NCBI RefSeq assembly: GCF_022513565.1 | Contig: NZ_JAKWBE010000011.1 | Location: forward strand, 1 to 64,000 | Direction of reading: 5' to 3' | From: Streptomyces gilvus | GTDB lineage: Bacteria > Actinomycetota > Actinomycetes > Streptomycetales > Streptomycetaceae | DNA length: 64,000 nt | Part shown: in pieces, positions 38,027 through 46,229 of the stretch | How the letters are laid out: each line of letters starts with the position of its first letter | Numbering within the stretch: the first letter of the stretch is position 1 | The notes under the pieces: model-generated | The model's database searches: none | Seen by the model: the letters and a program-made list of their open reading frames with translations, nothing else | Told to the model about the DNA's origin: nothing | Program-made: the position numbers and the translations under genes

Positions 38027-38060
38027 GCGTCGGGCGCCCCTCGCCTGGGGTGCCCGACGC
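38027..38060. terminator. Bidirectional hairpin terminator
   Basis: A 14-bp stem (GCGTCGGGCGCCCC against GGGGTGCCCGACGC, with one G-U type pair) and a 6-nt loop lie between the convergent copper-storage and HAD genes. Confidence 0.75.
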
Positions 38061-38112
38061 TCGCCCGTCGGTGGGTGGGTCGGGGGCGTGGCGGCTGCGC
38101 TCCCCTGTGGCG

Positions 38113-38751
38113 TCAGGTGAACAGGGGCTGGAGAGCTTGTTCCAGGTCCTTCGGCTCGCGGTAGTGGACCGTGTGCATGCCGAGGGCCTTGGCCGCTGCC
38201 ACGTTCTCCTCGTTGTCGTCGATGAAGAGGCAGCGGTCGGGGGTGGTGCCGGCCAGGTCGGCGGCCAGGTGGTAGATGCGGGGGTCCGGTTTGGCCAGGC
38301 CTACGCGGGCGCTGTTGACGACGTGGTCGGCCAGGTCGCCGAGGCCGAGTGAGTCCAGGTCGGACTCCAGTTCCAGGGCCGCGTTGGAGACGAGGACCAG
38401 GGGGACGCGGATCCGGGCCCGGCGGAGCAGGGCGACGACCTCGTCGTCCGCGTGGAAGGGGGACTCCAGGAGCGCCCGGGCCAGTTCGTACGCCGTCTGC
38501 GGCTCGGGGACCAGGTCGGCGAGGCCGTCGGCCACCGCTTCCGCCCACTCCTGCGAGGTGATCTCGCCCAGCAGCAGGGGCAGGTCCATGCCGGGGGCGA
38601 ACGCGACCTTCTTCGTCGTGCCCTCGGCGATGCCCGCGGCGCGCTCCAGCGCCTCCAGACGGGCGGAGTCGAAGGAGCGGACCACGTTGTCCACATCGCA
38701 CAGAACCGCCCCGAAGGGCGGTCTGGCGTTGCCGTTGCTGTTGTCAGTCAC
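38113..38751 (-). CDS. HAD-superfamily hydrolase
   Basis: A 212-residue protein with a GTG start. The HAD motifs are AVLCDVDNVV (motif I, but the general-acid Asp two residues after the nucleophile is kept as DVD), LVLVSNAA (motif II Ser/Asn region), the Lys of VGLAKPDPRIYH (motif III), and LFIDDNEENVAAA (motif IV). The cap domain is C1-type. Predicted phosphatase; substrate unknown. Its start overlaps the end of the LCP gene at 38744 by 8 bp, so the two are coupled with the LCP gene translated first. Confidence 0.9.
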   Translation of the reverse strand: MTDNSNGNARPPFGAVLCDVDNVVRSFDSARLEALERAAGIAEGTTKKVAFAPGMDLPLLLGEITSQEWAEAVADGLADLVPEPQTAYELARALLESPFHADDEVVALLRRARIRVPLVLVSNAALELESDLDSLGLGDLADHVVNSARVGLAKPDPRIYHLAADLAGTTPDRCLFIDDNEENVAAAKALGMHTVHYREPKDLEQALQPLFT

Positions 38752-40048
38752 CCGAGACCGTGACCTTCTGGTCGTTGTTGAGCTCGTCCACCAGGGTCTT
38801 CACCTTCGCCTTGTCCCAGACGAGGTTGCCGCCGACCGAGCCGGAGATCGGCATGTTCATCGACTTGCCGTCGCCGCCGCTGACGCCCTTCATCGCCCAG
38901 AACATGGACGCCAGGTCCCACAGGCTCATGCCCTTGTCGACGGTGAGGGAGTCCAGGCCCGCGCCCAGCGTCGGGTACAGCTTGAACGGGTTGAGGACGG
39001 TGGTGGGGGTCGCCACCTGGTGGGCCAGCGCGGAGAGGAACTTCTGCTGGTTCTTGGTGCGCTGCAGGTCGCTCGCGGCGAAGGCGTGCCGGGTGCGGAC
39101 GAAGGCCAGCGCCTGCTCGCCGTTGAGCTTCTGCTTGCCCGCCTTGAAGTCGGCGCCCGAGTACTTGTCCTTGAAGCCCTTGTCGATGTCGATGGTCACG
39201 CCGCCGACCGCGTCCACGATGTTCGCGAAGCCGGCGAAGCCGATCTCCACGTAGTGGTCGATGTGCAGGCCCATGTTGGCCTCGACCGTGCGGACGAGCA
39301 GCGTCGGGCCGTCCTCCGCGTAGGCGGCGTTCAGCTTGGTCTGGCGGCCCGTGGCCGGGTAGACCTTGCCGGACGTCGACCCCTTGTACGAGGGGATCGT
39401 CACGTTCGAGTCGCGGGGCAGGGAGATCAACACGTCGTCGCCGTTGTCGGCGACGTGCAGGATCATCATCGAGTCGGTCCGCTTGCCCTCGGCGGAGCCG
39501 GTGTGCAGCTTCTTCTTCTGCTCGGCGGACAGGCCGGCGCGGCTGTCGGAGCCGACGATCAGGTAGTTGGTGCCGTCGCCCGAGGCGGGCCGGTCGATGA
39601 CCTTGGACAGGTCGACGTCCCGGTGCAGCTTGGAGTCGGCCCAGAAGTAGGTGGCGACGGACGTCACGACCAGCACGGTGACCAGGGTGATCGCCGTCCA
39701 CTTGATACGGCGCCGCCAGTTCGGCCGCGGCCGGACCGTGCCGGACCCGTCGGGACCGCCCGGTCCGCCACCGCCCGGCGATCCGTAGACCTGGCCGGTG
39801 TTGTAGCCGCTGTCATAGCCGTCGTAACCGGGGTCGCCGCCGTACCCCTGGCCGCCCTGGTACGAGGGCTGCTGGGGCACGCTCCCGCCGTTCGGGGGCG
39901 CGGAGGGCCCGGAGTTCCCGTACGCGCCCGGGGCGGGCCGACGGACCTGCCGCATCACGCGGGCAGGGTCGGGCTGAGCGCTCGCGCTGCCGCGTCCGTA
40001 GCGGTTGCCGCGGTTGTCGTCGGACCAGGCCTCCGGCCAATCATTCAT
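38744..40048 (-). CDS. LCP family protein, copy G
   Basis: A 434-residue protein on the opposite strand from copies A-F. The cytoplasmic N-terminus (about 1-125) is rich in Gly, Tyr, Pro and Gln (SYQGGQGYGGDPGYDGYDSG), then the helix IKWTAITLVTVLVVTSVATY. LCP motifs: NYLIVGSDSRAGLS, RTDSMMILHVADNG, ISLPRDSNVTIPSY and RTKNQQKFLSAL. No LytR_C domain. The ATG at 40048 (MNDWPEAWSDD) has little ribosome site, and CACACT about 8 nt upstream might give a near-leaderless transcript. It is coupled to the HAD hydrolase downstream. Confidence 0.9.
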   Translation of the reverse strand: MNDWPEAWSDDNRGNRYGRGSASAQPDPARVMRQVRRPAPGAYGNSGPSAPPNGGSVPQQPSYQGGQGYGGDPGYDGYDSGYNTGQVYGSPGGGGPGGPDGSGTVRPRPNWRRRIKWTAITLVTVLVVTSVATYFWADSKLHRDVDLSKVIDRPASGDGTNYLIVGSDSRAGLSAEQKKKLHTGSAEGKRTDSMMILHVADNGDDVLISLPRDSNVTIPSYKGSTSGKVYPATGRQTKLNAAYAEDGPTLLVRTVEANMGLHIDHYVEIGFAGFANIVDAVGGVTIDIDKGFKDKYSGADFKAGKQKLNGEQALAFVRTRHAFAASDLQRTKNQQKFLSALAHQVATPTTVLNPFKLYPTLGAGLDSLTVDKGMSLWDLASMFWAMKGVSGGDGKSMNMPISGSVGGNLVWDKAKVKTLVDELNNDQKVTVSGD

Positions 40049-40167
40049 GGGGCTTAGTGTGCCGGGCCTGGCCAGGTCCTTTACAAGGGTCGTAGGAAAA
40101 TCAGGGCACGCCTGTTGCGAACCCAACACAAAGTCCGCCGATGTCACGTCGGCATAAGGTGGGGGCC

Positions 40168-40725
40168 ATGACAGACCAGGCCGGCGCTACGGAAACGGAC
40201 AGCGCGGACATCCCGGGCAAGCGCACCTCGGCGTCGCGGACCACGCTCAGCCACATCATGACGCACAACGACACCAACCTGCTGGGCACCGTGCACGGTG
40301 GAGTGATCATGAAGCTGGTGGACGACGCCGCGGGGGCCGTGGCCGGCCGGCACAGTGGGGGACCCGCCGTCACCGCGTCCATGGACGAGATGGCGTTCCT
40401 GGAGCCGGTCCGGGTCGGTGACCTGGTGCATGTGAAGGCGCAGGTCAACTGGACCGGGCGGACCTCCATGGAGGTCGGGGTCCGGGTCCTCGCCGAGCGC
40501 TGGAACGAGTCGACGCCGCCCACCCAGGTCGGCTCCGCCTACCTCGTCTTCGCCGCGGTCGACGCCGACGGCAGGCCCCGCCGGGTGCCGCCGGTGCTCC
40601 CGGAGACGGAGAAGGACCGGCGCCGCTACCAGGAGGCCCAGATCCGCCGCACCCACCGTCTGGCCAGGCGCCGGGAGATCAGGGAGCTGCGGGAGAAGCG
40701 GGCGGCCGAGGGCCTGGACGACTGA
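40168..40725 (+). CDS. Acyl-CoA thioesterase (hotdog fold, YciA/ACOT type)
   Basis: A 185-residue protein. The hotdog core shows THNDTNLLGTVHGGVIMKLVD, the conserved N/D-x-x-G...HGG active-site motif of acyl-CoA hydrolases, and SMDEMAFLEPVRVGDLVHVKAQV. It hydrolyses acyl-CoA to free acid and CoA; chain specificity is unknown. The last 40 residues are a highly charged Arg/Glu/Lys helix (YQEAQIRRTHRLARRREIRE) beyond the usual fold. The ATG at 40168 is chosen over 40141, with AAGGTGG upstream. It converges on the acyl-CoA dehydrogenase. Confidence 0.92.
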   Translation: MTDQAGATETDSADIPGKRTSASRTTLSHIMTHNDTNLLGTVHGGVIMKLVDDAAGAVAGRHSGGPAVTASMDEMAFLEPVRVGDLVHVKAQVNWTGRTSMEVGVRVLAERWNESTPPTQVGSAYLVFAAVDADGRPRRVPPVLPETEKDRRRYQEAQIRRTHRLARRREIRELREKRAAEGLDD

Positions 40726-40750
40726 ACCCGGACGACCGAGCCCGGACGCA

Positions 40751-40783
40751 CGACGGCCCCCGGCAGGACGCCGGGAGCCGTCG
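40751..40783. terminator. Bidirectional hairpin terminator
   Basis: CGACGGC (40751-40757) and CCCGGC (40759-40764) pair with GCCGGG (40770-40775) and GCCGTCG (40777-40783), with one mismatch and a 5-nt loop. It lies between the convergent thioesterase and acyl-CoA dehydrogenase genes. Confidence 0.75.
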
Positions 40784-40793
40784 GGTGGGGGTG

Positions 40794-41951
40794 TTACGGC
40801 AGGTTGCGGGCCATGACGATCCGCTGGACCTGGTTCGTGCCCTCGTATATCTGCGTGATCTTCGCGTCGCGCATCATGCGCTCCACCGGGTAGTCGCGGG
40901 TGTAGCCGTAGCCGCCGAGGAGCTGGACCGCGTCCGTGGTGACCTCCATCGCGACATCCGAGGCGAAGCACTTGGCGGCTGCGCCCTGGAAGGTCAGGTC
41001 GCGGTCGACGCGCTGGGAGGCGGCCGCGGCCTGGTAGGTGAGGGCGCGGGCCGCCGAGATCTTCATGGCCATGTCGGCGAGCATGAACTGGATGCCCTGG
41101 AAGTCGGCGATCGGCTTGCCGAACTGCTTGCGCTCCTGGACGTAGCCCTTGGCGTAGTCGAGGGCGCCCTGGGCGATGCCGAGGGCCTGGGCGGCGATGG
41201 TGATGCGGGTGTGGTCCAGCGTCTTCATCGCCGTGGCGAAGCCGGTGCCCTCCTCGCCGATCATGCGGTCCGCGGGGATGCGGACGTTGTCCAGGTAGAC
41301 CTCGCGGGTCGGCGAGCCCTTGATGCCGAGCTTCTTCTCCGGGGCGCCGAAGGAGACGCCGTCGTCCGACTTCTCGACGACGAAGGCCGAGATGCCCTTG
41401 GAGCGCTTGGCGGGGTCCGTCACGGCCATCACCGTGTAGTACTCGGACTCGCCGGCGTTGGTGATCCAGCGCTTGACGCCGTTCAGGACGTAGTGGTCGC
41501 CGTCGCGCACGGCCTTCGTCTTCATGCCGGCCGCGTCGGAGCCGGCGTCCGGCTCGGAGAGGCAGTAGGAGAACATGCCGTCGCCCTTGGCGAGCAGGGT
41601 CATGTACTTCTTCTTCAGCTCCTCGGAGCCGGAGAGGATGACGGGCAGGGAGCCCAGCTTGTTCACGGCCGGGATCAGGGACGAGGAGGCACAGACGCGG
41701 GCCACCTCCTCGATCACGATGACCGTGGCCAGCGCGTCCGCGCCCGCGCCGCCGTACTCCTCGGGTACGTGCACGGCGTGCAGGTCGTTCGCGACCAGGG
41801 CCTCGAGGGCCTCGCGCGGGAAGCGGGCCTCCTCGTCCACCGCGGCGGCGTACGGCGCGATCTTCGCCTCGGCCAGGGAGCGGACGGCGTCACGGAGCAT
41901 GTCGTGCTCCTCGGACGGGCGGTACAGGTCGAAGTCAGCCGATCCGGCCAA
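40794..41951 (-). CDS. Acyl-CoA dehydrogenase
   Basis: A 385-residue FAD flavoenzyme of fatty-acid or branched-chain acyl-CoA oxidation. Signatures: YCLSEPDAGSDAAGMKTKA (ACADS_1 region), RWITNAGESEYYTVMA, QLLGGYGYTRDYPVERMMRD (ACADS_2 region) and the catalytic Glu in AKITQIYEGTNQVQRIVMAR. The start reads TTG at 41951 (LAGSADFDLYRPSEEHDML), with TTTGGAG about 11 nt upstream. From memory the mycobacterial fadE25 sits near purE-purK likewise. An AT-rich operator-like site lies just upstream. Confidence 0.95.
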   Translation of the reverse strand: MAGSADFDLYRPSEEHDMLRDAVRSLAEAKIAPYAAAVDEEARFPREALEALVANDLHAVHVPEEYGGAGADALATVIVIEEVARVCASSSLIPAVNKLGSLPVILSGSEELKKKYMTLLAKGDGMFSYCLSEPDAGSDAAGMKTKAVRDGDHYVLNGVKRWITNAGESEYYTVMAVTDPAKRSKGISAFVVEKSDDGVSFGAPEKKLGIKGSPTREVYLDNVRIPADRMIGEEGTGFATAMKTLDHTRITIAAQALGIAQGALDYAKGYVQERKQFGKPIADFQGIQFMLADMAMKISAARALTYQAAAASQRVDRDLTFQGAAAKCFASDVAMEVTTDAVQLLGGYGYTRDYPVERMMRDAKITQIYEGTNQVQRIVMARNLP

Positions 41952-41990
41952 GGTGTCTCACGCTCCAAAGAAACTGCGCTCGCCGACGCT

Positions 41991-42018
41991 AATTACCGTT
42001 AAGTAACTCAAATTTTAG
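41991..42018. promoter_or_regulatory. AT-rich palindromic site, candidate operator
   Basis: GTTA-AG-TAAC (41998-42007) lies within a wider TTAC-N6-GTAA symmetry (41993-42006), followed by AAATTTTA. This is an unusual AT island in GC-rich DNA, placed between the divergent acyl-CoA dehydrogenase and UDP-glucose dehydrogenase genes. The form suits a TetR- or GntR-type repressor; none is encoded next to it. Confidence 0.4.
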
Positions 42019-42142
42019 GGGGGCAGCCCACGGGAGGGATACGTGAGCTTGGCGACAGCGGGAAAGTTGCCCGCTGAAGGCCCCTGGCATGCCCCGGATA
42101 TGCTCGGGCAGCGCAGCGAACCACGTCCTCACTGGAGCCCTA

Positions 42143-43486
42143 ATGAGCCTCAAGATCACCGTGATCGGCACCGGCTACCTCGGCGCCACCCACGCCGCGG
42201 CCATGGCCGAGCTGGGGTTCGAGGTGCTGGGGTTGGACGTCGTGCCCGAGAAGATCGAGAAGCTGGAGCGCGGCGAGGCCCCGATGTACGAGCCGGGGCT
42301 GGACGACCTGCTCCGCCGGCACGTCGCCGGGATCGAGGGATCGACGGGGCGACTGCGCTTCACCATGGACTGGGCCGAGGTGGGGGCCTTCGGCGATGTG
42401 CACTTCCTGTGCATCAACACCCCGCAGCGGCACGGCGAGTACGCGGCGGACATGTCGTACGTCGAGTCCGCCTTCGCCTCCCTCGCCTCGCATCTGACCC
42501 GGCCCGCCCTGGTCGTCGGCAAGTCGACCGTGCCGGTCGGGACGGCGGACCGGCTCGCCCGCTTCCTCGCCGAGCACGCACCCGCCGGCGAGGACGCCGA
42601 GCTGGCCTGGAACCCGGAGTTCCTGCGCGAGGGCTTCGCGGTGGACGACACCCTGCACCCCGACCGGATCGTGGTCGGCGTGCGCAGCGAGCGGGCCGAG
42701 AAGCTGCTGCGGGAGGTGTACGCGACGCCGCTCGCCGAGGGCACGCCGTTCGTGGTGACGGACTATCCGACGGCGGAGCTGGTGAAGACCTCCGCGAACT
42801 CCTTCCTCGCGACCAAGATCTCCTTCATCAACGCGATGGCGGAGATGTGCGAGGCCTCCGGCGGCGACGTCGCCAAGCTCGCCGAGGCGATCGGGTACGA
42901 CGACCGGATCGGCAGGAAGTTCCTGCGGGCCGGCATCGGCTTCGGGGGCGGCTGTCTGCCCAAGGACATCCGGGCGTTCATGGCGCGGGCGGGTGAGCTG
43001 GGCGCCGACCAGGCACTGACCTTCCTGCGCGAGATCGACTCGATCAACATGCGTCAGCGCGGGCAGATGGTGGAACTGGCCCGGCAGGTGCTGGGCGGCG
43101 GCCCGTTCCTGGGCAAGCGGGTCGCGGTGCTCGGCGCGACCTTCAAGCCCGACTCGGACGACGTGCGCGACTCCCCCGCGCTGAACGTGGCCGGCCAGAT
43201 CCATCTGCAGGGCGGCCAGGTCACGGTGTACGACCCGAAGGGCATGGACAACGCCCGCCGGGTCTTCCCCACCCTCGGTTACGCGGACACGGCGCTGGAG
43301 GCGGTGCGCGGCGCCGACGTCGTCCTGCATCTGACGGAGTGGCGGGAGTTCCGCGAGCTGGACCCGGCGGCGCTCGGCGAGGTCGTGGCGGCGCGGGTCG
43401 TGCTGGACGGCCGCAACGCCCTGGACCCGGCGCTGTGGCGGAAGGCCGGCTGGACGTACCGGGCCATGGGACGCCCCACGGCATGA
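42143..43486 (+). CDS. ugd: UDP-glucose 6-dehydrogenase
   Basis: A 447-residue NAD-dependent enzyme oxidising UDP-glucose (or a related NDP-hexose) to the uronate. The N-terminal Rossmann motif is ITVIGTGYLGATHAAAM; GKSTVPVGTADRL and AWNPEFLREGFAVDDTLHPD are family signatures; the catalytic cysteine lies in GFGGGCLPKDIRAF; the C-terminal NAD/UDP domain has ATFKPDSDDVRDSPAL. It could supply glucuronate for envelope glycans assembled by nearby enzymes. The start at 42143 has GGAG upstream. A strong terminator follows at 43521-43561. Confidence 0.93.
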   Translation: MSLKITVIGTGYLGATHAAAMAELGFEVLGLDVVPEKIEKLERGEAPMYEPGLDDLLRRHVAGIEGSTGRLRFTMDWAEVGAFGDVHFLCINTPQRHGEYAADMSYVESAFASLASHLTRPALVVGKSTVPVGTADRLARFLAEHAPAGEDAELAWNPEFLREGFAVDDTLHPDRIVVGVRSERAEKLLREVYATPLAEGTPFVVTDYPTAELVKTSANSFLATKISFINAMAEMCEASGGDVAKLAEAIGYDDRIGRKFLRAGIGFGGGCLPKDIRAFMARAGELGADQALTFLREIDSINMRQRGQMVELARQVLGGGPFLGKRVAVLGATFKPDSDDVRDSPALNVAGQIHLQGGQVTVYDPKGMDNARRVFPTLGYADTALEAVRGADVVLHLTEWREFRELDPAALGEVVAARVVLDGRNALDPALWRKAGWTYRAMGRPTA

Positions 43487-43520
43487 TGGTGCCGTAGGCG
43501 CGCTCGGACCATCACAGGGC

Positions 43521-43561
43521 GACGCCGGTTCGGCCGAGGCTCAGTCGGCCGAACCGGCGTC
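43521..43561. terminator. Strong hairpin terminator
   Basis: A perfect 17-bp stem (43521-43537 with 43545-43561) and a 7-nt loop, followed by TTGTT. It separates the convergent UDP-glucose dehydrogenase and CGNR genes. Confidence 0.9.
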
Positions 43562-43614
43562 TTGTTGCATTCTGCACCACCGGCCTGTGCGGCGGCCGGG
43601 GAATGGGTGCGCGA

Positions 43615-44115
43615 CTACTTGGCGCGGTAGCGCCGCATCTTCGCCCGCGCCCCGCACACCTGCATCGAGCACCACCGGCCGCGCCCGGCCGGGCTGCGGT
43701 CGTAGTACGCCCAGTGGCAGGTCTCGCTCTCGCAGGCCTTGAGGCGCGTCCAAGTGCCGTCGACGAGGGCCTGGGCGACGGCGACGGCGATCCGGGAGCG
43801 GAGCGGGCCGGCGTCGGCGGGGGCGAGGGCGGCGGAGCCGTCGGCCGGGTCGACCCTCACCCGCAGCGGCGCGGAGGCCAGCATGTCGTCCAGGGGCGTG
43901 ACCGGCGCGTGGGGCGGGTGACCGGCGTGGGCGAGCAGCGTGGCGCGCAGGGACTCGCGCAGTTCGCGCGCGGCGGGGACCTCGTCCGGGGGCAGGCCGA
44001 ACGGCGCGCGGCCGTCCGCCGTGTCGAGCGCGTCCGCCCCCGACTCGATGTCCAGCGTGTTCACCAGGGCCTCCACCAGGGCCAGGCCTCCCGGTGCGGC
44101 CGATCTGTCACTCAC
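43615..44115 (-). CDS. CGNR zinc-finger (ABATE domain) putative regulator
   Basis: A 166-residue protein with a GTG start. The N-terminal ABATE domain (about 10-115; ALVEALVNTLDIESG, AARELRESLRATLLAHAG) would sense a ligand. The C-terminal zinc finger contains LKACESETCHWAYYDRS and GRGRWCSMQVCGARAKMRRYR, with four cysteines and the basic tail expected to bind DNA. It diverges from two VOC-family genes across 80 bp containing GTTACC half-sites, suggesting it controls them and itself. Confidence 0.9.
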   Translation of the reverse strand: MSDRSAAPGGLALVEALVNTLDIESGADALDTADGRAPFGLPPDEVPAARELRESLRATLLAHAGHPPHAPVTPLDDMLASAPLRVRVDPADGSAALAPADAGPLRSRIAVAVAQALVDGTWTRLKACESETCHWAYYDRSPAGRGRWCSMQVCGARAKMRRYRAK

Positions 44116-44124
44116 CCTTGCGAC

Positions 44125-44184
44125 GTTACCGCCAATGAGGCAGCATGCAGTAACAGTTACCGGATAAGGCCTTCTACAGGTAAC
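44125..44184. promoter_or_regulatory. GTTACC/GGTAAC half-site array (candidate CGNR operator)
   Basis: GTTACC occurs at 44125-44130 and 44156-44161, GGTAAC at 44179-44184, and GTAAC at 44150-44154. The middle pair forms the palindrome GTAACAGTTAC (44150-44160). All lie in the 80-bp divergent spacer between the CGNR gene and the first VOC gene; the last copy is just before the ribosome site AGGAGG. Confidence 0.55.
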
Positions 44185-44195
44185 AGGAGGAAGTC

Positions 44196-44552
44196 ATGGC
44201 TCTCGCCAAGCTGGGCGTCGTCGTCCTGGACTGTCCCGATCCGCGCGCGCTCGCCGGGTTCTACGCCGAGATCCTGGGCGGCACGGTCGAGGGAGAAGGG
44301 GAGTGGGTGGACCTGAAGGTGCCCGGCGGTCAGTCGCTGGCCTTCCAGGCCGCCGAGGGGTTCGTACCGCCCGCGTGGCCCTCGCCCGATCACTCGCAGC
44401 AGTTCCATCTGGACCTGGTCGTCGACGACCTCGACACCGCCGAGCGGGGGGTGCTGGCGCTGGGTGCCAAGCCCCTGGCCGAGCAGGGCGGCAGCAGCTT
44501 CCGGGTTTACGCCGATCCGGCCGGGCACCCGTTCTGCCTCTGTGCCTGCTGA
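44196..44552 (+). CDS. VOC-superfamily (glyoxalase/dioxygenase-like) protein 1
   Basis: A 118-residue single-module pair of beta-alpha-beta-beta-beta units: LGVVVLDCPDPRALAGFYAE and QFHLDLVVDDLDTAERGVLA, ending VYADPAGHPFCLCAC. Metal-ligand positions of VOC enzymes may be filled by H or E in these strands (for example FHLD). Such proteins include glyoxalases, dioxygenases and resistance proteins; substrate unknown. AGGAGG precedes the ATG. It is followed 27 bp later by a paralogue, and is probably controlled by the divergent CGNR protein. Confidence 0.88.
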   Translation: MALAKLGVVVLDCPDPRALAGFYAEILGGTVEGEGEWVDLKVPGGQSLAFQAAEGFVPPAWPSPDHSQQFHLDLVVDDLDTAERGVLALGAKPLAEQGGSSFRVYADPAGHPFCLCAC

Positions 44553-44579
44553 ACCCGTGCCGACCCAGGAGGAACCGTC

Positions 44580-44969
44580 GTGACCGTGGCCCGCTTGCGT
44601 TCCGTAGTGCTCGACTGCCCCGATCCGCGCGCGCTCGCCGACTTCTACGCCCAGGTCGCGGGCGGCAGTCCGCAGGCCGAGGACGACGACTGGGTCGTAC
44701 TCCAGATCCCGGACGGGCCGCGGCTCGCCTTCCAGCGGGCGGAGGGGCTCACCCCGCCGGAGTGGCCGCGCGCGGACCGCAACGCGCAGCAGTTCCACCT
44801 CGACTTCGACGCCGGGTCGACATGGGAGGAGATCGACGCGGCGCACGAGAGGGTGCTGGCGCTCGGGGCGCGGCCGCTGGACCTGGAGGACCGCGAGAAG
44901 AAGGACTTCCAGGTGTACGCCGATCCGGCGGGCCATCCCTTCTGCCTCTGCCGGATCGAGCACCCGTAG
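44580..44969 (+). CDS. VOC-superfamily protein 2
   Basis: A 129-residue paralogue of the preceding gene: LRSVVLDCPDPRALADFYAQ, QQFHLDFDAGSTWEEIDAAH and VYADPAGHPFCLCRIEHP. The near-identical C-terminal motif and the same layout indicate a local duplication. The start is GTG at 44580 with AGGAGGA upstream. The pair may act as a heterodimer or on related substrates; nothing in the sequence reveals which. Confidence 0.88.
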   Translation: MTVARLRSVVLDCPDPRALADFYAQVAGGSPQAEDDDWVVLQIPDGPRLAFQRAEGLTPPEWPRADRNAQQFHLDFDAGSTWEEIDAAHERVLALGARPLDLEDREKKDFQVYADPAGHPFCLCRIEHP

Positions 44970-44991
44970 GCCCGCAGACCTGTCGGGGCGG

Positions 44992-46107
44992 CTATCCGTC
45001 CAGGTCGGCGATCTTCGCCGTCGACGGCTCGCGGCGCTGCTGGGCGGCGCGGGCCGTGAAGTCGGCGGTGCGCAGGACGCGCTGGACGTTGCCCCAGGTG
45101 AGCAGGGCGACGTCGGGCTCGGACCAGCCGCGGTGCAGGAGCTCGGCGATGAGGTGCGGATAGCAGGAGGCGTCACCGAGGTCCTGCGGGTGCGCGGTCC
45201 CGGCGTCGTAGGTGCCGGACAGGGCGACGCACTCCGGCCCCGCGACCTCCCGGACGTGGTCGAGATGATCGGCGACGTCACGGACGAACGGGCCGGTCTG
45301 CTCGGCCGTCAGCGGCACCATGCACAGGCCCCTGACCGCGCCCAGCTCGGCGAGCAGGTCGTCGGGCAGGTTCGCGGGGTGGGGGCGCAGGGCGCGGGCG
45401 GCGGAGCGGGTGAAGACGACCGGCGCCTTGGAGACCCCGAAGACACGGCGGATGGTGTCGGCGGACGCGCCGGAGAGGTCGGCGAGGACGCCGAGCCGGT
45501 TCATCTCGCGTACGACCTCCTCGCCGAACCGGGTCAGCCCGGCCTCGCTCGCCCAGCTCGCGCCGGACAGGGTGAGGGCGCGCAGGCCGAGGGCGTGCAG
45601 GGAGCGCAGGATGCCGAGGGAGTCGCCGAGGGCGGCCGCCCCGGCGGGGCCCAGCAGGACCGCGACGCGGCCGCAGTGGCGGGCGTCGGTGACCTGCCCG
45701 GCGGCGCACGCCAGGCGCAGGCCCTCGGGGTGGGTGTGCACCACGGTCTTCACCAGGTCCAGCTGCTCCAGGGTCGCCCCCACGGCCCGGTCACCGGCGA
45801 GGCCCTCGGGCAGGTGCAGCGACCAGAACAGGGCGCCGACGTGTCCCTCCCGCATCCGGGGCACGTCCGTGTCGACGGAGCTCTCGCCGAGTTCCAGGTC
45901 GTACCAGTGCAGGTGTCTGAGGGCCCAGGGCAGCCCGCTGTAGCCGTCGGCGACGGGATGGGCGGCGAGGATGGCGTGGGCGCGCTCCAGCGGCGCGTCG
46001 TCGGGGTCGGAGACGGGTGTGTAGGGCTCGGCCGCGAAGGGGTCCGTCAGCCCGTCGAGCGTGTCGACCTCGGCGGTGGGGTGCAGTTCGTCCTGGAGGT
46101 CTGCCAT
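44992..46107 (-). CDS. M19 (membrane dipeptidase) family protein lacking the metal ligands
   Basis: A 371-residue protein with the renal-dipeptidase fold, clearly paralogous to the gene at 46831-48018, but every expected zinc ligand is replaced. [10 protein letters not shown] becomes DGYSGLPWAL (His and Asp lost); MGAEGGHS becomes LGPAGAAA (Glu lost); VDLSHVA becomes [16 protein letters not shown] becomes VFTRSAARA; GGDYDGT becomes SGTYDAG. It is full length with normal Streptomyces codon use, so it appears maintained as a non-catalytic protein rather than decaying. The start at 46107 (MADLQDELHP) has CGGAG upstream. Confidence 0.85.
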   Translation of the reverse strand: MADLQDELHPTAEVDTLDGLTDPFAAEPYTPVSDPDDAPLERAHAILAAHPVADGYSGLPWALRHLHWYDLELGESSVDTDVPRMREGHVGALFWSLHLPEGLAGDRAVGATLEQLDLVKTVVHTHPEGLRLACAAGQVTDARHCGRVAVLLGPAGAAALGDSLGILRSLHALGLRALTLSGASWASEAGLTRFGEEVVREMNRLGVLADLSGASADTIRRVFGVSKAPVVFTRSAARALRPHPANLPDDLLAELGAVRGLCMVPLTAEQTGPFVRDVADHLDHVREVAGPECVALSGTYDAGTAHPQDLGDASCYPHLIAELLHRGWSEPDVALLTWGNVQRVLRTADFTARAAQQRREPSTAKIADLDG

Positions 46108-46229
46108 GGGGGCTCCGTACGTCGTGATCGGCGGCGTGATCAGCAGTACGGCCACCGTCGCATGGCCGCCCAGGGCATTCCTGGTGAGCAGGGCGTTCGG
46201 GGTATGCCGAGCGGTCGGGCGGCCCGCCC

